From an uncultured Saprospiraceae bacterium (GTDB lineage Bacteria > Bacteroidota > Bacteroidia > Chitinophagales > Saprospiraceae): a DNA stretch of 64,000 nt. A program made the position numbers and the translations under genes. Below the pieces are notes generated by a model. It had not been told where the DNA came from. It did not search any database and saw only the letters and a program-made list of their open reading frames with translations. Shown here in pieces: positions 1 through 10,141 of this stretch (position 1 is its first letter; every line of letters starts with the position of its first letter). The stretch is from positions 1 through 64,000 of the forward strand of contig CALIAU010000011.1 of NCBI GenBank assembly GCA_938045585.1. Reading direction: 5' to 3'.

Positions 1-2684
1 GGGAAAGCTGGATCATGGTCATCTTCATCTGTTTCTGCTATACCATCACCCACAACACCAGTACCATCTCCGTCCGTTTCGTCATCTGCATCACTGCCTG
101 GTTCTCCACCTGCATCATTTGTATCATCTGCATCAGGTGTACTATCTACATCAGTAATACCACCGTCTGGTCCGCTGCCATCCGTTCCATTGCCATCTTC
201 ATCCTCTGCATAACTTATCTCTGCGTAGTTATCCCACGATTCGCCATCTGTTCCCATGGCAAGTTCTAAAATGATGTCTACACTTAGGCATTCTCCACCT
301 GCTAGTGGACCTGCTATCTCTGTGGTAGCTGCTGGTGCAGCACCCATCCATGTGGTAGCATTTGCACTTGCTGTAGGCATGTTATCTGCTGCATTGAAGA
401 TGTATCCTGAAGGTATATAATCGGTAACTTCAATATTTGTTGCAGTTACATTTCCTTGGTTGCATACCTCTATAGTAAAAGTCAGGTCATCTCCATAGGA
501 GTACGGTCCTGCTGTTGTTAATACCTTACTTAATGCAAGATCAAAACAATCTTCAGCAGTAATAATAACACAATTACTCGTATCAGCACACATTTCATTT
601 GCACAGTTATCAATACCTAGGGAACTAGAAACTAGCCTAAAGTAAGTCGTTTCATCAACAATGCCAGGATCAAAATTTAATTCTGTAGCTCCGGCTATAT
701 CTGAAAATCCTGAATCACAATCTGTCGTACTGCTTTGCCATTGATGCATAAGACTGCCTCCGGTAGGAGGAGTGACAATTTCAAATTCTCCAGGCTCTTC
801 TCCTGCGCAAATTGTTTGATCTCCAGCAATTTCAGCAGCACTCAAAGAAATTACAGTAACATTCAACGTAATTGAATATGCTCCGCACACTGCATTAGAG
901 CTCGTCCCATCAGAAGTATTTTCAAAAGAACCACATGCATTTGCAGCATCAATAGTAATAGACTGATTACATAAATTATAGCTAAGGCCAGAATTACCCG
1001 CTAATTCATCCCACATTCCCTCACAGAGTGTTCCACTGCATGGAAATAAATCTGTCAGTAAAAGCTGATCCCCAATATTTGCATCACACACTGTTACATC
1101 TAGAACAGTAGGTGTAGATATTGGACAACATTGTGTGGTTATCGCAATACCTTTAGCATTATCGAATCCAGACTGCCCTTGTCCCGTATCTCCTGTAGGA
1201 GAAACCACTGCACCTATAGGTGCAAAAGGATTAGTAGACCATGCAAATATACAAGGCTCTCTTTGAGATTGTGTTGCAGTAAAAATCATTCCAGTTACTT
1301 GACTATATACTACTCCTGAAGTAAAATACCATCCAGTACCATCGTTTGTATCATCATGATAATGTGTCACATAATTTCCATTTATATCGTACTGCACAAA
1401 AAGTCCTTCTGCTGGAGGTCCTCCCGGTATTATATTCGTCCAGTATGCCACATATATATTACCTGCTGCATCTACAGTAATACCTCTTGATCTAGTATTA
1501 TCCTGCATTGTACCAGGCACATTCGTGTAAAGTTCTGATTCGTTAATAAATACTGGAACACAGGCTCCAGAACCATAATCTGATGATAAATACTTGTAAA
1601 TGTGATTTGGTCCTGGACCGTTAGTGTTAGTTGTAGTATAGTGAAACCCAGTATTAGGATCAACAAAAAATCCCCAATTTTCAACTCCACTGTTACATAG
1701 TGCTACAGTGTCAATTTCCATTTGCGTACATATATCATATTCCCTGTTGTTGTTAGTATATAATGTTTGACCATCAGGTATGTGTATATTTCTTAAGCGA
1801 GGTGGTGGATCTATTGCGAACTCTGATTCAGGGAATAAATCACCAGCACAATTTAATTTTCTTATTTCACCATCTTCGGCTGATTCTCCTATATAAACAA
1901 ATCCGTTTAAATCTACTGCCACTCCGTGCGGACTTGGAAGCTCACTTGTATTACTTCCTGGATACCAAGCATTCGTACCTCCTCCATTAAAAAGTTCTGT
2001 AAGGCTACCATCTGCATTAATTACATATTTATGCACTCTTCCTCCATTTGATGTTTCATTTAGATAGATGTACTCTTCACATTCACAAAATTGTAAATTG
2101 TGATTATAGCTTGGCAATGAAATACTGCTATGCGCATTTCCGATCTCCAATTCCCAATCTCCATCAACTCCTGTGACATCGTCAGACGCGGCAATAGAAA
2201 CATCAAGAGTATTTTCAAGATAAGCAATTGCCTCAAGGCCTTTTAGACCTTTAGCAAAATTACACCCATAAATATTTAGAAATTTAATGTGTTCTAAATT
2301 TTGATTTTTACTTAACCATTCGACTATTTCATCTACTTCTTTCCATTCATTTTCAATAAATAACTTTCCTGGTTGTCCATGAGACAATAGGTTAAATGTA
2401 CTCTCGTCTGAATAGCGAAAGGCTTTTTCTAAAATATCCTTATCATTTAATTGATTATCTATGAAAAGCTTTCCAATGATAGATGCTTGCTCTTCTTCTG
2501 AATAAATAGAATCCGTATACTCGTAAGCCTTAGTATTTCCAATATTACTTAGAAAAATAAAAGCAAATACGATTACAAATTTCAATTGTAAAAAACGAGT
2601 GAAATTTGAATTCTTTTGACAAGTAGATGAGAATAAGTTTAAATAGGATACTATCCTATTAAGTAAGTTAACAATGTTTGTCAT
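1..2684 (-). CDS. Large surface protein with DUF4347, NHL-like and DUF11-like domains (3' end outside window)
   Basis: The frame opens with ATG at 2684 and stays open to base 1, giving about 894 residues with the C-terminus missing. Residues about 34-52 are a hydrophobic export segment after an unusually long N-terminal stretch. Residues about 55-185 match DUF4347: a LLSHGQPG motif, then IYGCNFAKGLKG, then IAASDDVTGVDGDWELE, the usual signature of that domain in giant bacterial adhesins. Residues about 205-560 contain NHL/propeller-like pieces (HGVAVDLNGFVYIGE; RGITVDAAGNIYVAYW). An Ig-like Cys-rich stretch follows, then a DUF11 repeat near residue 740 (FTIEVCNQGNVTATNIEVTDYIPSG) and a very Asp-rich segment at the window edge (DADDETDGDGTG). 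Function is inferred as an adhesin or surface matrix protein. A T9SS sorting domain is expected beyond the window but is not seen. Confidence 0.85.
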   Translation of the reverse strand, partial: MTNIVNLLNRIVSYLNLFSSTCQKNSNFTRFLQLKFVIVFAFIFLSNIGNTKAYEYTDSIYSEEEQASIIGKLFIDNQLNDKDILEKAFRYSDESTFNLLSHGQPGKLFIENEWKEVDEIVEWLSKNQNLEHIKFLNIYGCNFAKGLKGLEAIAYLENTLDVSIAASDDVTGVDGDWELEIGNAHSSISLPSYNHNLQFCECEEYIYLNETSNGGRVHKYVINADGSLTELFNGGGTNAWYPGSNTSELPSPHGVAVDLNGFVYIGESAEDGEIRKLNCAGDLFPESEFAIDPPPRLRNIHIPDGQTLYTNNNREYDICTQMEIDTVALCNSGVENWGFFVDPNTGFHYTTTNTNGPGPNHIYKYLSSDYGSGACVPVFINESELYTNVPGTMQDNTRSRGITVDAAGNIYVAYWTNIIPGGPPAEGLFVQYDINGNYVTHYHDDTNDGTGWYFTSGVVYSQVTGMIFTATQSQREPCIFAWSTNPFAPIGAVVSPTGDTGQGQSGFDNAKGIAITTQCCPISTPTVLDVTVCDANIGDQLLLTDLFPCSGTLCEGMWDELAGNSGLSYNLCNQSITIDAANACGSFENTSDGTSSNAVCGAYSITLNVTVISLSAAEIAGDQTICAGEEPGEFEIVTPPTGGSLMHQWQSSTTDCDSGFSDIAGATELNFDPGIVDETTYFRLVSSSLGIDNCANEMCADTSNCVIITAEDCFDLALSKVLTTAGPYSYGDDLTFTIEVCNQGNVTATNIEVTDYIPSGYIFNAADNMPTASANATTWMGAAPAATTEIAGPLAGGECLSVDIILELAMGTDGESWDNYAEISYAEDEDGNGTDGSGPDGGITDVDSTPDADDTNDAGGEPGSDADDETDGDGTGVVGDGIAETDEDDHDPAF

Positions 2685-3324
2685 AACAAATATTTGAGTA
2701 GTTGTAGAAATTTTTAATTAAGTATTTGTAATTGTTTGTTTACGTTAATGAACCCAAGAATAGTAAGTAGATATACGTCTACCCGCATAGGGTAACATAA
2801 ATCATATGAATGGATTGCATTTTAAAGCTCTATGTTGCTTCAATTAAATAAGGTGGTGTGTTGTATGTAAGAGACAAGATACTCCTGCCCCTGCCCCTAT
2901 TCTAATTCGATAAATCAGAAAACTACAACAGAAAATGTTAGCTACTTTACAAAGTGAAAACAGCTGAAAATCAAAGTATTGGCTTATGTAATTGATTTAC
3001 AATACATTAACTTTTTACTAGCTACTTATGGAGTATTTTTTAGAAATGACGTTTTGTGAAAATTCTGATTTTATATATGTGACAATTTGATCAATTAGCC
3101 GGTGTATAGTTGCGTGTTTACAATACATTTGATTTTAAATGAGAATGGTATCAGTAAGCCAACTAATGTAAAATATACGCTTTCCTATTGTCAAGATATA
3201 TATAGAATAGTGTATAATAGTCTAGCAACACAGCCCATAAGAATATATTCAAGACAAAACATATTATTTATGTAATTTTAGATGCAATGAGTATAATTTA
3301 ATTTCTAATTAAATTTTATACGCT
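2685..3324. other. 640-base intergenic region between divergent genes
   Basis: This AT-rich space separates the leftward DUF4347 protein from the rightward glycosidase, so it should hold both promoters. A TACATTTG string at 3124-3131 fits the Bacteroidota -7 box on the plus strand but has no partner TTTG at the right distance. No open reading frame or RNA gene is supported. Confidence 0.6.
3291..3321. repeat. Imperfect inverted repeat just before the GH5-like gene
   Basis: GTATAATTTAATT and AATTAAATTTTATAC face each other around TCT and end four bases before the start codon at 3325. The arms differ by a two-base insertion. It could form a leader hairpin or be a regulator site; its AT richness makes chance occurrence possible. 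Confidence 0.35.
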
Positions 3325-4392
3325 ATGAAATACATAGGATTTCTCTTTGCTTTCTTCATCATAATATCTTGTTCCGAGGATCTACCCTTAGCTCCAAATA
3401 TTCCACTAACAAAAATAGAGATTGAAAATGGAGCATTTAAAAATGGAGATGGTACAGCATTCTTTCCTTGGGGCTTTAATTACACAAATCCAGATGGAGT
3501 TGCTTTGATAGAAGATAATTGGTTACAGCCTGCTGTGTGGGAAACGATAAAGGAAGACTTTATTGAAATGAAAGAATTGGGTGCCAATGTGATACGTTTG
3601 CATTTGCAATATCATCAGTTTATAAGAGAAGACGAGACCAAGAATCAGGCAGCCTTTGACCGCCTTAAAGAATTAGTATCCTATGCTCAGGAACAGAGCT
3701 TATATCTAGACATAACTGGCTTGGCTGCTTACAGGATGTCAGACCAACCTGCTTCGTACACGAATGTAATTGATGCGCATAGGTGGGCGAAACAGAAATT
3801 GTTTTGGAGGTCTATTGCAGAAGAGCTTAATAGTAATCCTGCGGTCTTCGCTTATAATTTAATGAATGAGCCCGTAGTGTCTGTTGGATGTGATACGGAT
3901 CCAGACTGTGCATGGACGCCAGGTTCTGGATTAGGTGGATTTCACTTTGTACAGAATATAACTAGAACCCCAGGTATTCCTGTTAGTGCTACGTTGAAAG
4001 AATGGATTTCAGTATTGATTGAGGAAATTCGTATTGAAGATTTAGAAACTCCTATAACTGTGGGTTTTTTGCCGCTGGGTAATTTTAAGCAATACGAAGA
4101 TGACTTGGATTTTTTGAGCCCACACATATATCCTGTTTCAGGTGAAATTGATGAAGCCGTAACAAAGATACTAAGCAACCAAAGCAATGTGCCACTTATA
4201 ATAGAAGAAACTGCAAATTTTAATTGTACTATTGAAGAGCTTGATATATTTTTAAAAGCAATAGAAGGGAAGTATCAAGGGCTCATGGGGCATTATCATG
4301 GAAAGACGATTAGTGAACTAAATGATGGTTCTATAGTGAGTGCCCTCCGCAAGAACTTTTACGAATATTTCCGCGATAATAATCCAAATTAA
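3325..4392 (+). CDS. GH5-like glycoside hydrolase, lipoprotein
   Basis: This 355-residue protein begins with a lipoprotein signal peptide whose lipobox ends at Cys16 (IIISC), so it should be anchored in a membrane, probably facing the periplasm or outside. The rest looks like a (beta/alpha)8 glycosidase of the GH5/cellulase superfamily. FFPWGFNY at 47-54 resembles the first strand. ANVIRLHLQ at 87-95 matches the conserved strand with Arg. FAYNLMNEP at 175-183 carries the probable acid/base Glu182. SPHIYP at 265-270 is the usual His-x-Tyr strand. PLIIEETANF at 290-299 carries the probable nucleophile Glu294 or Glu295. The substrate cannot be told; GH5 covers cellulases, mannanases and endoglycosylceramidases. 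It stands alone, converging on katG. Confidence 0.82.
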   Translation: MKYIGFLFAFFIIISCSEDLPLAPNIPLTKIEIENGAFKNGDGTAFFPWGFNYTNPDGVALIEDNWLQPAVWETIKEDFIEMKELGANVIRLHLQYHQFIREDETKNQAAFDRLKELVSYAQEQSLYLDITGLAAYRMSDQPASYTNVIDAHRWAKQKLFWRSIAEELNSNPAVFAYNLMNEPVVSVGCDTDPDCAWTPGSGLGGFHFVQNITRTPGIPVSATLKEWISVLIEEIRIEDLETPITVGFLPLGNFKQYEDDLDFLSPHIYPVSGEIDEAVTKILSNQSNVPLIIEETANFNCTIEELDIFLKAIEGKYQGLMGHYHGKTISELNDGSIVSALRKNFYEYFRDNNPN

Positions 4393-4481
4393 GAATACTT
4401 CATTTATATAATAAGGAAGATGAAAAGTCTCTTAAAGAGAATGTAAAAATACAAAGAGCTAGTGTATTTAGGATCACCATA

Positions 4482-4516
4482 TTGAAAAAAAAAAGGCTGC
4501 ATTATACATGCAGCCT
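4482..4516 (-). terminator. Rho-independent terminator of katG
   Basis: On the minus strand an AGGCTGCA/TGCAGCCT stem (4494-4501 with 4509-4516, extended by one more pair) with a five-base loop is followed by a run of U residues (the A run at 4485-4494). It lies 27 bases beyond the katG stop. Confidence 0.88.
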
Positions 4517-4542
4517 CATTCGCTATGAATATTTGAACTTGA

Positions 4543-6762
<2,220 letters not shown>

Positions 6763-6786
6763 TTAAAAACTAATATATATTTATAA

Positions 6787-6798
6787 AAACTATAGTTT
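6787..6798. promoter_or_regulatory. 12-base palindrome in the katG-oxyR divergent promoter region
   Basis: AAACTATAGTTT is a perfect palindrome within the 62-base katG-oxyR space, three bases before the oxyR start codon. It contains the CTAT/ATAG halves typical of OxyR sites, but not the full spaced four-part OxyR consensus. A role in OxyR autoregulation or katG activation is inference. Confidence 0.4.
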
Positions 6799-6800
6799 AG

Positions 6801-7760
6801 ATGAGAGTATTGATGCCATCAATATCATTAAATCAGATTCAATATGTATTAGCACTGCATAAGACAGGGAGCTTTACGGAAGCAGCTACACGTTGCATGA
6901 TCACACAAAGTACGCTTAGTACTATGGTCCGAAAATTAGAGGATCAAATCAACATGCAGATATTTGATCGGAGTGCAAAACCTTTAAAACTTACTAAAGA
7001 AGGGGAGAGGCTAATAAACCAATTTACACTAATTAATAATGAATATGGAAATTTGTTAGAGTTGATTCAACAGACAAATAAGGAATACTTTGGGACCTTA
7101 AAGATTGGGATCATACCTACTTTGGCACCCTTCCTACTTCCTTTGATTTTACCGAAATTAATTCAAAAGCATCCAAAAGTAGAATTTAGAATCTTTGAAA
7201 TTACTACCCATGACATTGTTCATAAACTTAAACTAAAGGAGTTGGACATTGGAGTCCTATCTCTTCCAGTGCATATAGATGGACTTATTGAAAAGAGTTT
7301 GTTTAAAGAAGATTTTTTGATTTATGATACACGTGGAACGCATCATAAAAAATTCAAGTATACCATTCAAGATATTGATGTTTCCCGTCTTTGGTTGTTA
7401 GAAGAAAGTCATTGTTTGTCAAGCCAAATTGGTAGAATATGTCATCTTAAGAATCAAGAAAGTTATATGTCAAACCTAACCTTCTCCAGTGGTTCTATAT
7501 TGTCTTTATTGGAACTTGTTCATATAAACAAGGGGATAACCTTATTGCCTAGATTAGCAACTTTGCAAAAACATGTAGTCAACCCAAATTATATCTATCC
7601 TCTAAAAAATCCAGTGCCTGTGCGAGATATTGGTTTGTTAACACACAAGAATTTTCTAAAAACAAGTATGCAAGCTATGCTCGAGAAAGAAATTAAATTA
7701 GCTGTTAATCCTTTGCTAAAAAAGAGTGTAAAATATAAAGTGATTGCCCCTTTTAAGTAG
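6801..7760 (+). CDS. oxyR: Hydrogen peroxide sensor, LysR-type regulator OxyR
   Basis: This 319-residue LysR-family activator has a winged helix-turn-helix at residues about 12-70 (FTEAATRCMITQSTLSTMVRKLE) and a periplasmic-binding-protein-like sensor domain from about 98. The two redox cysteines of OxyR are recognisable: Cys205 and Cys214 in SHCLSSQIGRIC, nine positions apart exactly as Cys199 and Cys208 of E. coli OxyR. Peroxide should form a disulfide between them and switch on target genes. Its divergent neighbour katG is the expected target. A second ATG four codons downstream (6813) would also give a normal N-terminus. Confidence 0.93.
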   Translation: MRVLMPSISLNQIQYVLALHKTGSFTEAATRCMITQSTLSTMVRKLEDQINMQIFDRSAKPLKLTKEGERLINQFTLINNEYGNLLELIQQTNKEYFGTLKIGIIPTLAPFLLPLILPKLIQKHPKVEFRIFEITTHDIVHKLKLKELDIGVLSLPVHIDGLIEKSLFKEDFLIYDTRGTHHKKFKYTIQDIDVSRLWLLEESHCLSSQIGRICHLKNQESYMSNLTFSSGSILSLLELVHINKGITLLPRLATLQKHVVNPNYIYPLKNPVPVRDIGLLTHKNFLKTSMQAMLEKEIKLAVNPLLKKSVKYKVIAPFK

Positions 7761-7821
7761 GATTATTTTAACTTAGTTTAGGCCCAGTTGTAGTATGTAA
7801 ATGTAACTTTATATGCCATAG

Positions 7822-8733
7822 ATGAAAGGTTTTTTAAAAGTAGATGAGATACACCGTATCTATTATGAAGTGCATGAAAATCCAAATGGGGCATGTTTCC
7901 TTTTTATGCATGGAGGTCCTGGATTAGGTTTTACTAGTACAGATTTGGAATTTTTTAATTTGAATTTATCTCGGGTTATTTTATTTGATCAAAGAGGTTC
8001 AGGCAAAAGTTTGCCAAAGGGTGAACTAAGAAACAATACGAGTTTCCACTTAATTGAAGATATTTCTAAGTTGCTTGATCTTATTAAAGTAAAAGAAGTA
8101 ATTCTTTTTGGTGGTTCCTGGGGTAGTACTTTAGCCCTCTTGTATGCTATCAAATATCCTAGAAGAGTCAAAGCCTGTATACTTCGCGGGTATTTTGGTG
8201 CAACTCAAGAGGAACGAAACTATTTTGAAAAGGGTGGTACAAGAAACGATTTTCCATTGATTTGGGAAAGATTTGCTAATCAGGTTCCAGGAATGGATAC
8301 ATCTTTGGTAATGGCGCATTACTTTAATACTATTTTAAACGGAAGTAAGAGAGAGCAAGAAACCTTGGCTTTTGAATTAAATTTTTACGGCACATCCTTA
8401 ACAGGTGCATCTAAAGCTAGTTTAGAAATTAATAATACGCCTAAAGATTTTCTTGCGAGAGCTAGGATCTTAGCGCATTATTCCGTGCATAATTTTTTTA
8501 TAGCAGATGGATTCATTGAACAACAAATACATGTCTTGAAAAAGATACCGATTGAAATTGTACAAGGACTTTCAGATGCGATTACTCTAGTAAGTTTTCC
8601 GCAAAGAATAGCTAAAGATAGGAATAATATAAGGCTCCATCTTGTTGAAGGTGGACACTCTTCTAAGGATTTAAATATCTGCTTAAAACTGAAAGATTTG
8701 ACAGCAGAATATAGCCTACAAAGCAATCACTAA
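7822..8733 (+). CDS. Alpha/beta hydrolase, proline iminopeptidase-like (peptidase S33)
   Basis: This 303-residue cytoplasmic hydrolase has the HGGPG oxyanion motif at 30-34, a DQRGSGKS strand at 56-63 and the nucleophile elbow GGSWGS with Ser99, all typical of prolyl iminopeptidases that release N-terminal proline from peptides. The other triad members are probably Asp252 (QGLSDAI) and His279 (EGGHSS). The Asp region is divergent from the usual GRYDxVCP form, so substrate preference may differ. It follows oxyR by 61 bases and could be cotranscribed with it. Confidence 0.85.
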   Translation: MKGFLKVDEIHRIYYEVHENPNGACFLFMHGGPGLGFTSTDLEFFNLNLSRVILFDQRGSGKSLPKGELRNNTSFHLIEDISKLLDLIKVKEVILFGGSWGSTLALLYAIKYPRRVKACILRGYFGATQEERNYFEKGGTRNDFPLIWERFANQVPGMDTSLVMAHYFNTILNGSKREQETLAFELNFYGTSLTGASKASLEINNTPKDFLARARILAHYSVHNFFIADGFIEQQIHVLKKIPIEIVQGLSDAITLVSFPQRIAKDRNNIRLHLVEGGHSSKDLNICLKLKDLTAEYSLQSNH

Positions 8734-8770
8734 GTGCTCTTGGAAAGAGAAATCTTTATTAGAAGTTTTT

Positions 8771-8865
8771 TCATCTGCGTACAAAAAACTTTTCTGTTCT
8801 TACTCCAGATGAGCTTGTAAAGTTAGCGATATATATTCCAGCTGCCCAATCACTCGCGTTGAAGC
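8771..8865 (-). pseudogene. Orphan T9SS type A C-terminal sorting tail (gene remnant)
   Basis: On the minus strand, in a frame different from the cupin gene whose 3' end it overlaps, the sequence reads FNASDWAAGIYIANF, then TSSSGVRTEKFFVRR and a TGA stop at 8771-8773. This is the last half of a T9SS type A sorting domain (W-x-x-GIY strand, basic final strand). The frame is closed by TAG just upstream, so no cargo protein remains attached. It is best read as the scar of a deleted or replaced secreted-protein gene. Confidence 0.7.
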
Positions 8866-9152
8866 ATTTTTGCTACTCTATCGTAATATTCTTGTGTTAA
8901 GACTTCAGTCCATGATGTTGGTTTCCCTCCAACATAAAAAGCTAAATATGTTAGATCACTATATTTGGTTGAGGAATGCCAATGTTCTGTTTCTTTATCA
9001 CATTTAATTACATCACCTTCTTTAAATATTATTGGCTCTTTTCCTCTTTCCTGGTAATATGCCTCTCCATCGACAATTATTATAACTTGTGCTGTACTGT
9101 GCGAATGCCAATCCAATGTAAAAACGACACCTAACAACAGACAAGATGCCAT
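8850..9152 (-). CDS. Small cupin-domain protein, possibly N-terminally shortened
   Basis: This 100-residue protein is a single cupin_2 barrel. Metal-ligand motifs are visible: WHSHSTAQVIIIVDGEAYYQ at residues 15-34 (cupin motif 1 with two His) and FKEGDVIKCDKETEHWHS at 43-60 (motif 2 with His). The C-terminal WTEVLTQEYYDRVAK resembles cupins found with carboxymuconolactone decarboxylases. It begins only about fourteen residues before the first His, and an in-frame stop lies upstream, so the N-terminal strand of the barrel may have been lost. Its 3' end lies on a decayed T9SS tail. It is divergent from the DJ-1 lipoprotein gene. Substrate unknown. Confidence 0.7.
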   Translation of the reverse strand: MASCLLLGVVFTLDWHSHSTAQVIIIVDGEAYYQERGKEPIIFKEGDVIKCDKETEHWHSSTKYSDLTYLAFYVGGKPTSWTEVLTQEYYDRVAKMLQRE

Positions 9153-9163
9153 ATGCTTTTTTT

Positions 9164-9230
9164 AAGTAGGGTAGAGGCTATCAATTAACAGTTTCGTTTT
9201 TACTATCTTTAATTGGAAGCGTGAGCAAGC
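9164..9230. repeat. Upstream box shared with the region before the AraC gene
   Basis: AAGTAGGGTAG followed about 28 bases later by TATCTTTAATTG and then a run like AAGxxTxAGxAAG occurs here and again at 15771-15835. In both places the box lies upstream of a rightward gene (PfpI lipoprotein, AraC regulator). TATCTTTA resembles a Bacteroidota -7 box. Homology of the two segments is inference from alignment by eye. Confidence 0.45.
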
Positions 9231-9280
9231 ATACAACACTTGTCATAATTGTGCCCATGATAAATCAATAAAATCAATAA

Positions 9281-10063
9281 ATGAGGATTAACGTATCATT
9301 AATAATATTTCTAGTTTTTCTAATTTCTTGCAATAAAGGAAAGATAGATAATGGTTCAGTAGATGAAGAAAATTCAATTGAAATTGTCAATAAACTAATT
9401 AGTAATGAAGAAAATTTAAAAATTGATTCGATAGGAATTTTACTCTATGATCAATTCTTTGAACTTGACGCAGTCGGCCCATATCAAGTATTTTCTGGTA
9501 TGATTGGTACAAAAGTGTTTTACGTAGCTCAGCAAAAAGGAATCATTACAGGAGCCTCTGGAATGCAATTTAACGTGGAACATTCTATAGATGAAGTAGA
9601 CCATCTTGATATTTTGCTTATACCTGGAGGAACGGTTGGAACTGTAGCTGCAAGTAAATCTGCAGACATAATCAACTGGATAAAGAAAATTGATGAAAAA
9701 AGTAAATTTACAACAAGCGTTTGTACAGGTAGCTGGATATTAGGAGAGACTGGGTTGCTCAAAAATAAAAATGCAACTTCGAACTGGTATCGAGCAAAGG
9801 AAAAATTAGACCATTATAATATAAATTTTGTTAACAAAAGATGGGTAAAAGATGGTAAATACTGGACTTCTGCTGGTGTTTCAGCTGGAATTGATATGAG
9901 TTTAGCCTTGGTAAAAGAAATTAAGGGTGAAACATATGCAAAATTATTAATGCTAAATTTAGAGTATGACCCTAAGCCTCCATTCTCAGGTGGTTCCGTA
10001 GAAAAAACAGAGAAAGAACTTGTGGAGTATATGACTAAAATGTACGATGGTTTTCTGAATTAG
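9281..10063 (+). CDS. DJ-1/PfpI family lipoprotein
   Basis: This 260-residue protein has a lipoprotein signal with lipobox Cys17 (FLISC), then an acidic linker and a DJ-1/PfpI domain from about residue 49. IGILLYDQFFELDAVGP at 51-67 gives the conserved acidic residue (Glu61) and VCTGSWILGETGLL at 147-160 the nucleophile elbow with Cys148. The arrangement resembles isonitrile hydratase-like and AraC-N-terminal-like amidotransferase folds of this superfamily, which are usually cytoplasmic, so membrane anchoring is uncommon. Exact reaction unknown. The start codon ATG at 9281 is immediately preceded by AT-rich leader without Shine-Dalgarno sequence. Confidence 0.82.
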   Translation: MRINVSLIIFLVFLISCNKGKIDNGSVDEENSIEIVNKLISNEENLKIDSIGILLYDQFFELDAVGPYQVFSGMIGTKVFYVAQQKGIITGASGMQFNVEHSIDEVDHLDILLIPGGTVGTVAASKSADIINWIKKIDEKSKFTTSVCTGSWILGETGLLKNKNATSNWYRAKEKLDHYNINFVNKRWVKDGKYWTSAGVSAGIDMSLALVKEIKGETYAKLLMLNLEYDPKPPFSGGSVEKTEKELVEYMTKMYDGFLN

Positions 10064-10141
10064 AAAACAATGTAGAATATAAGCATACTCCACACGTCAC
10101 AATTACTTAAGCAACATTAGGCTTGATGTACCTATCTTTTG

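Noticed and set aside
8734-8865. Programmed frameshift joining the cupin and the T9SS tail
   Set aside because: There is no slippery site at the overlap and cupins of this type do not carry sorting tails; decay of another gene is simpler.
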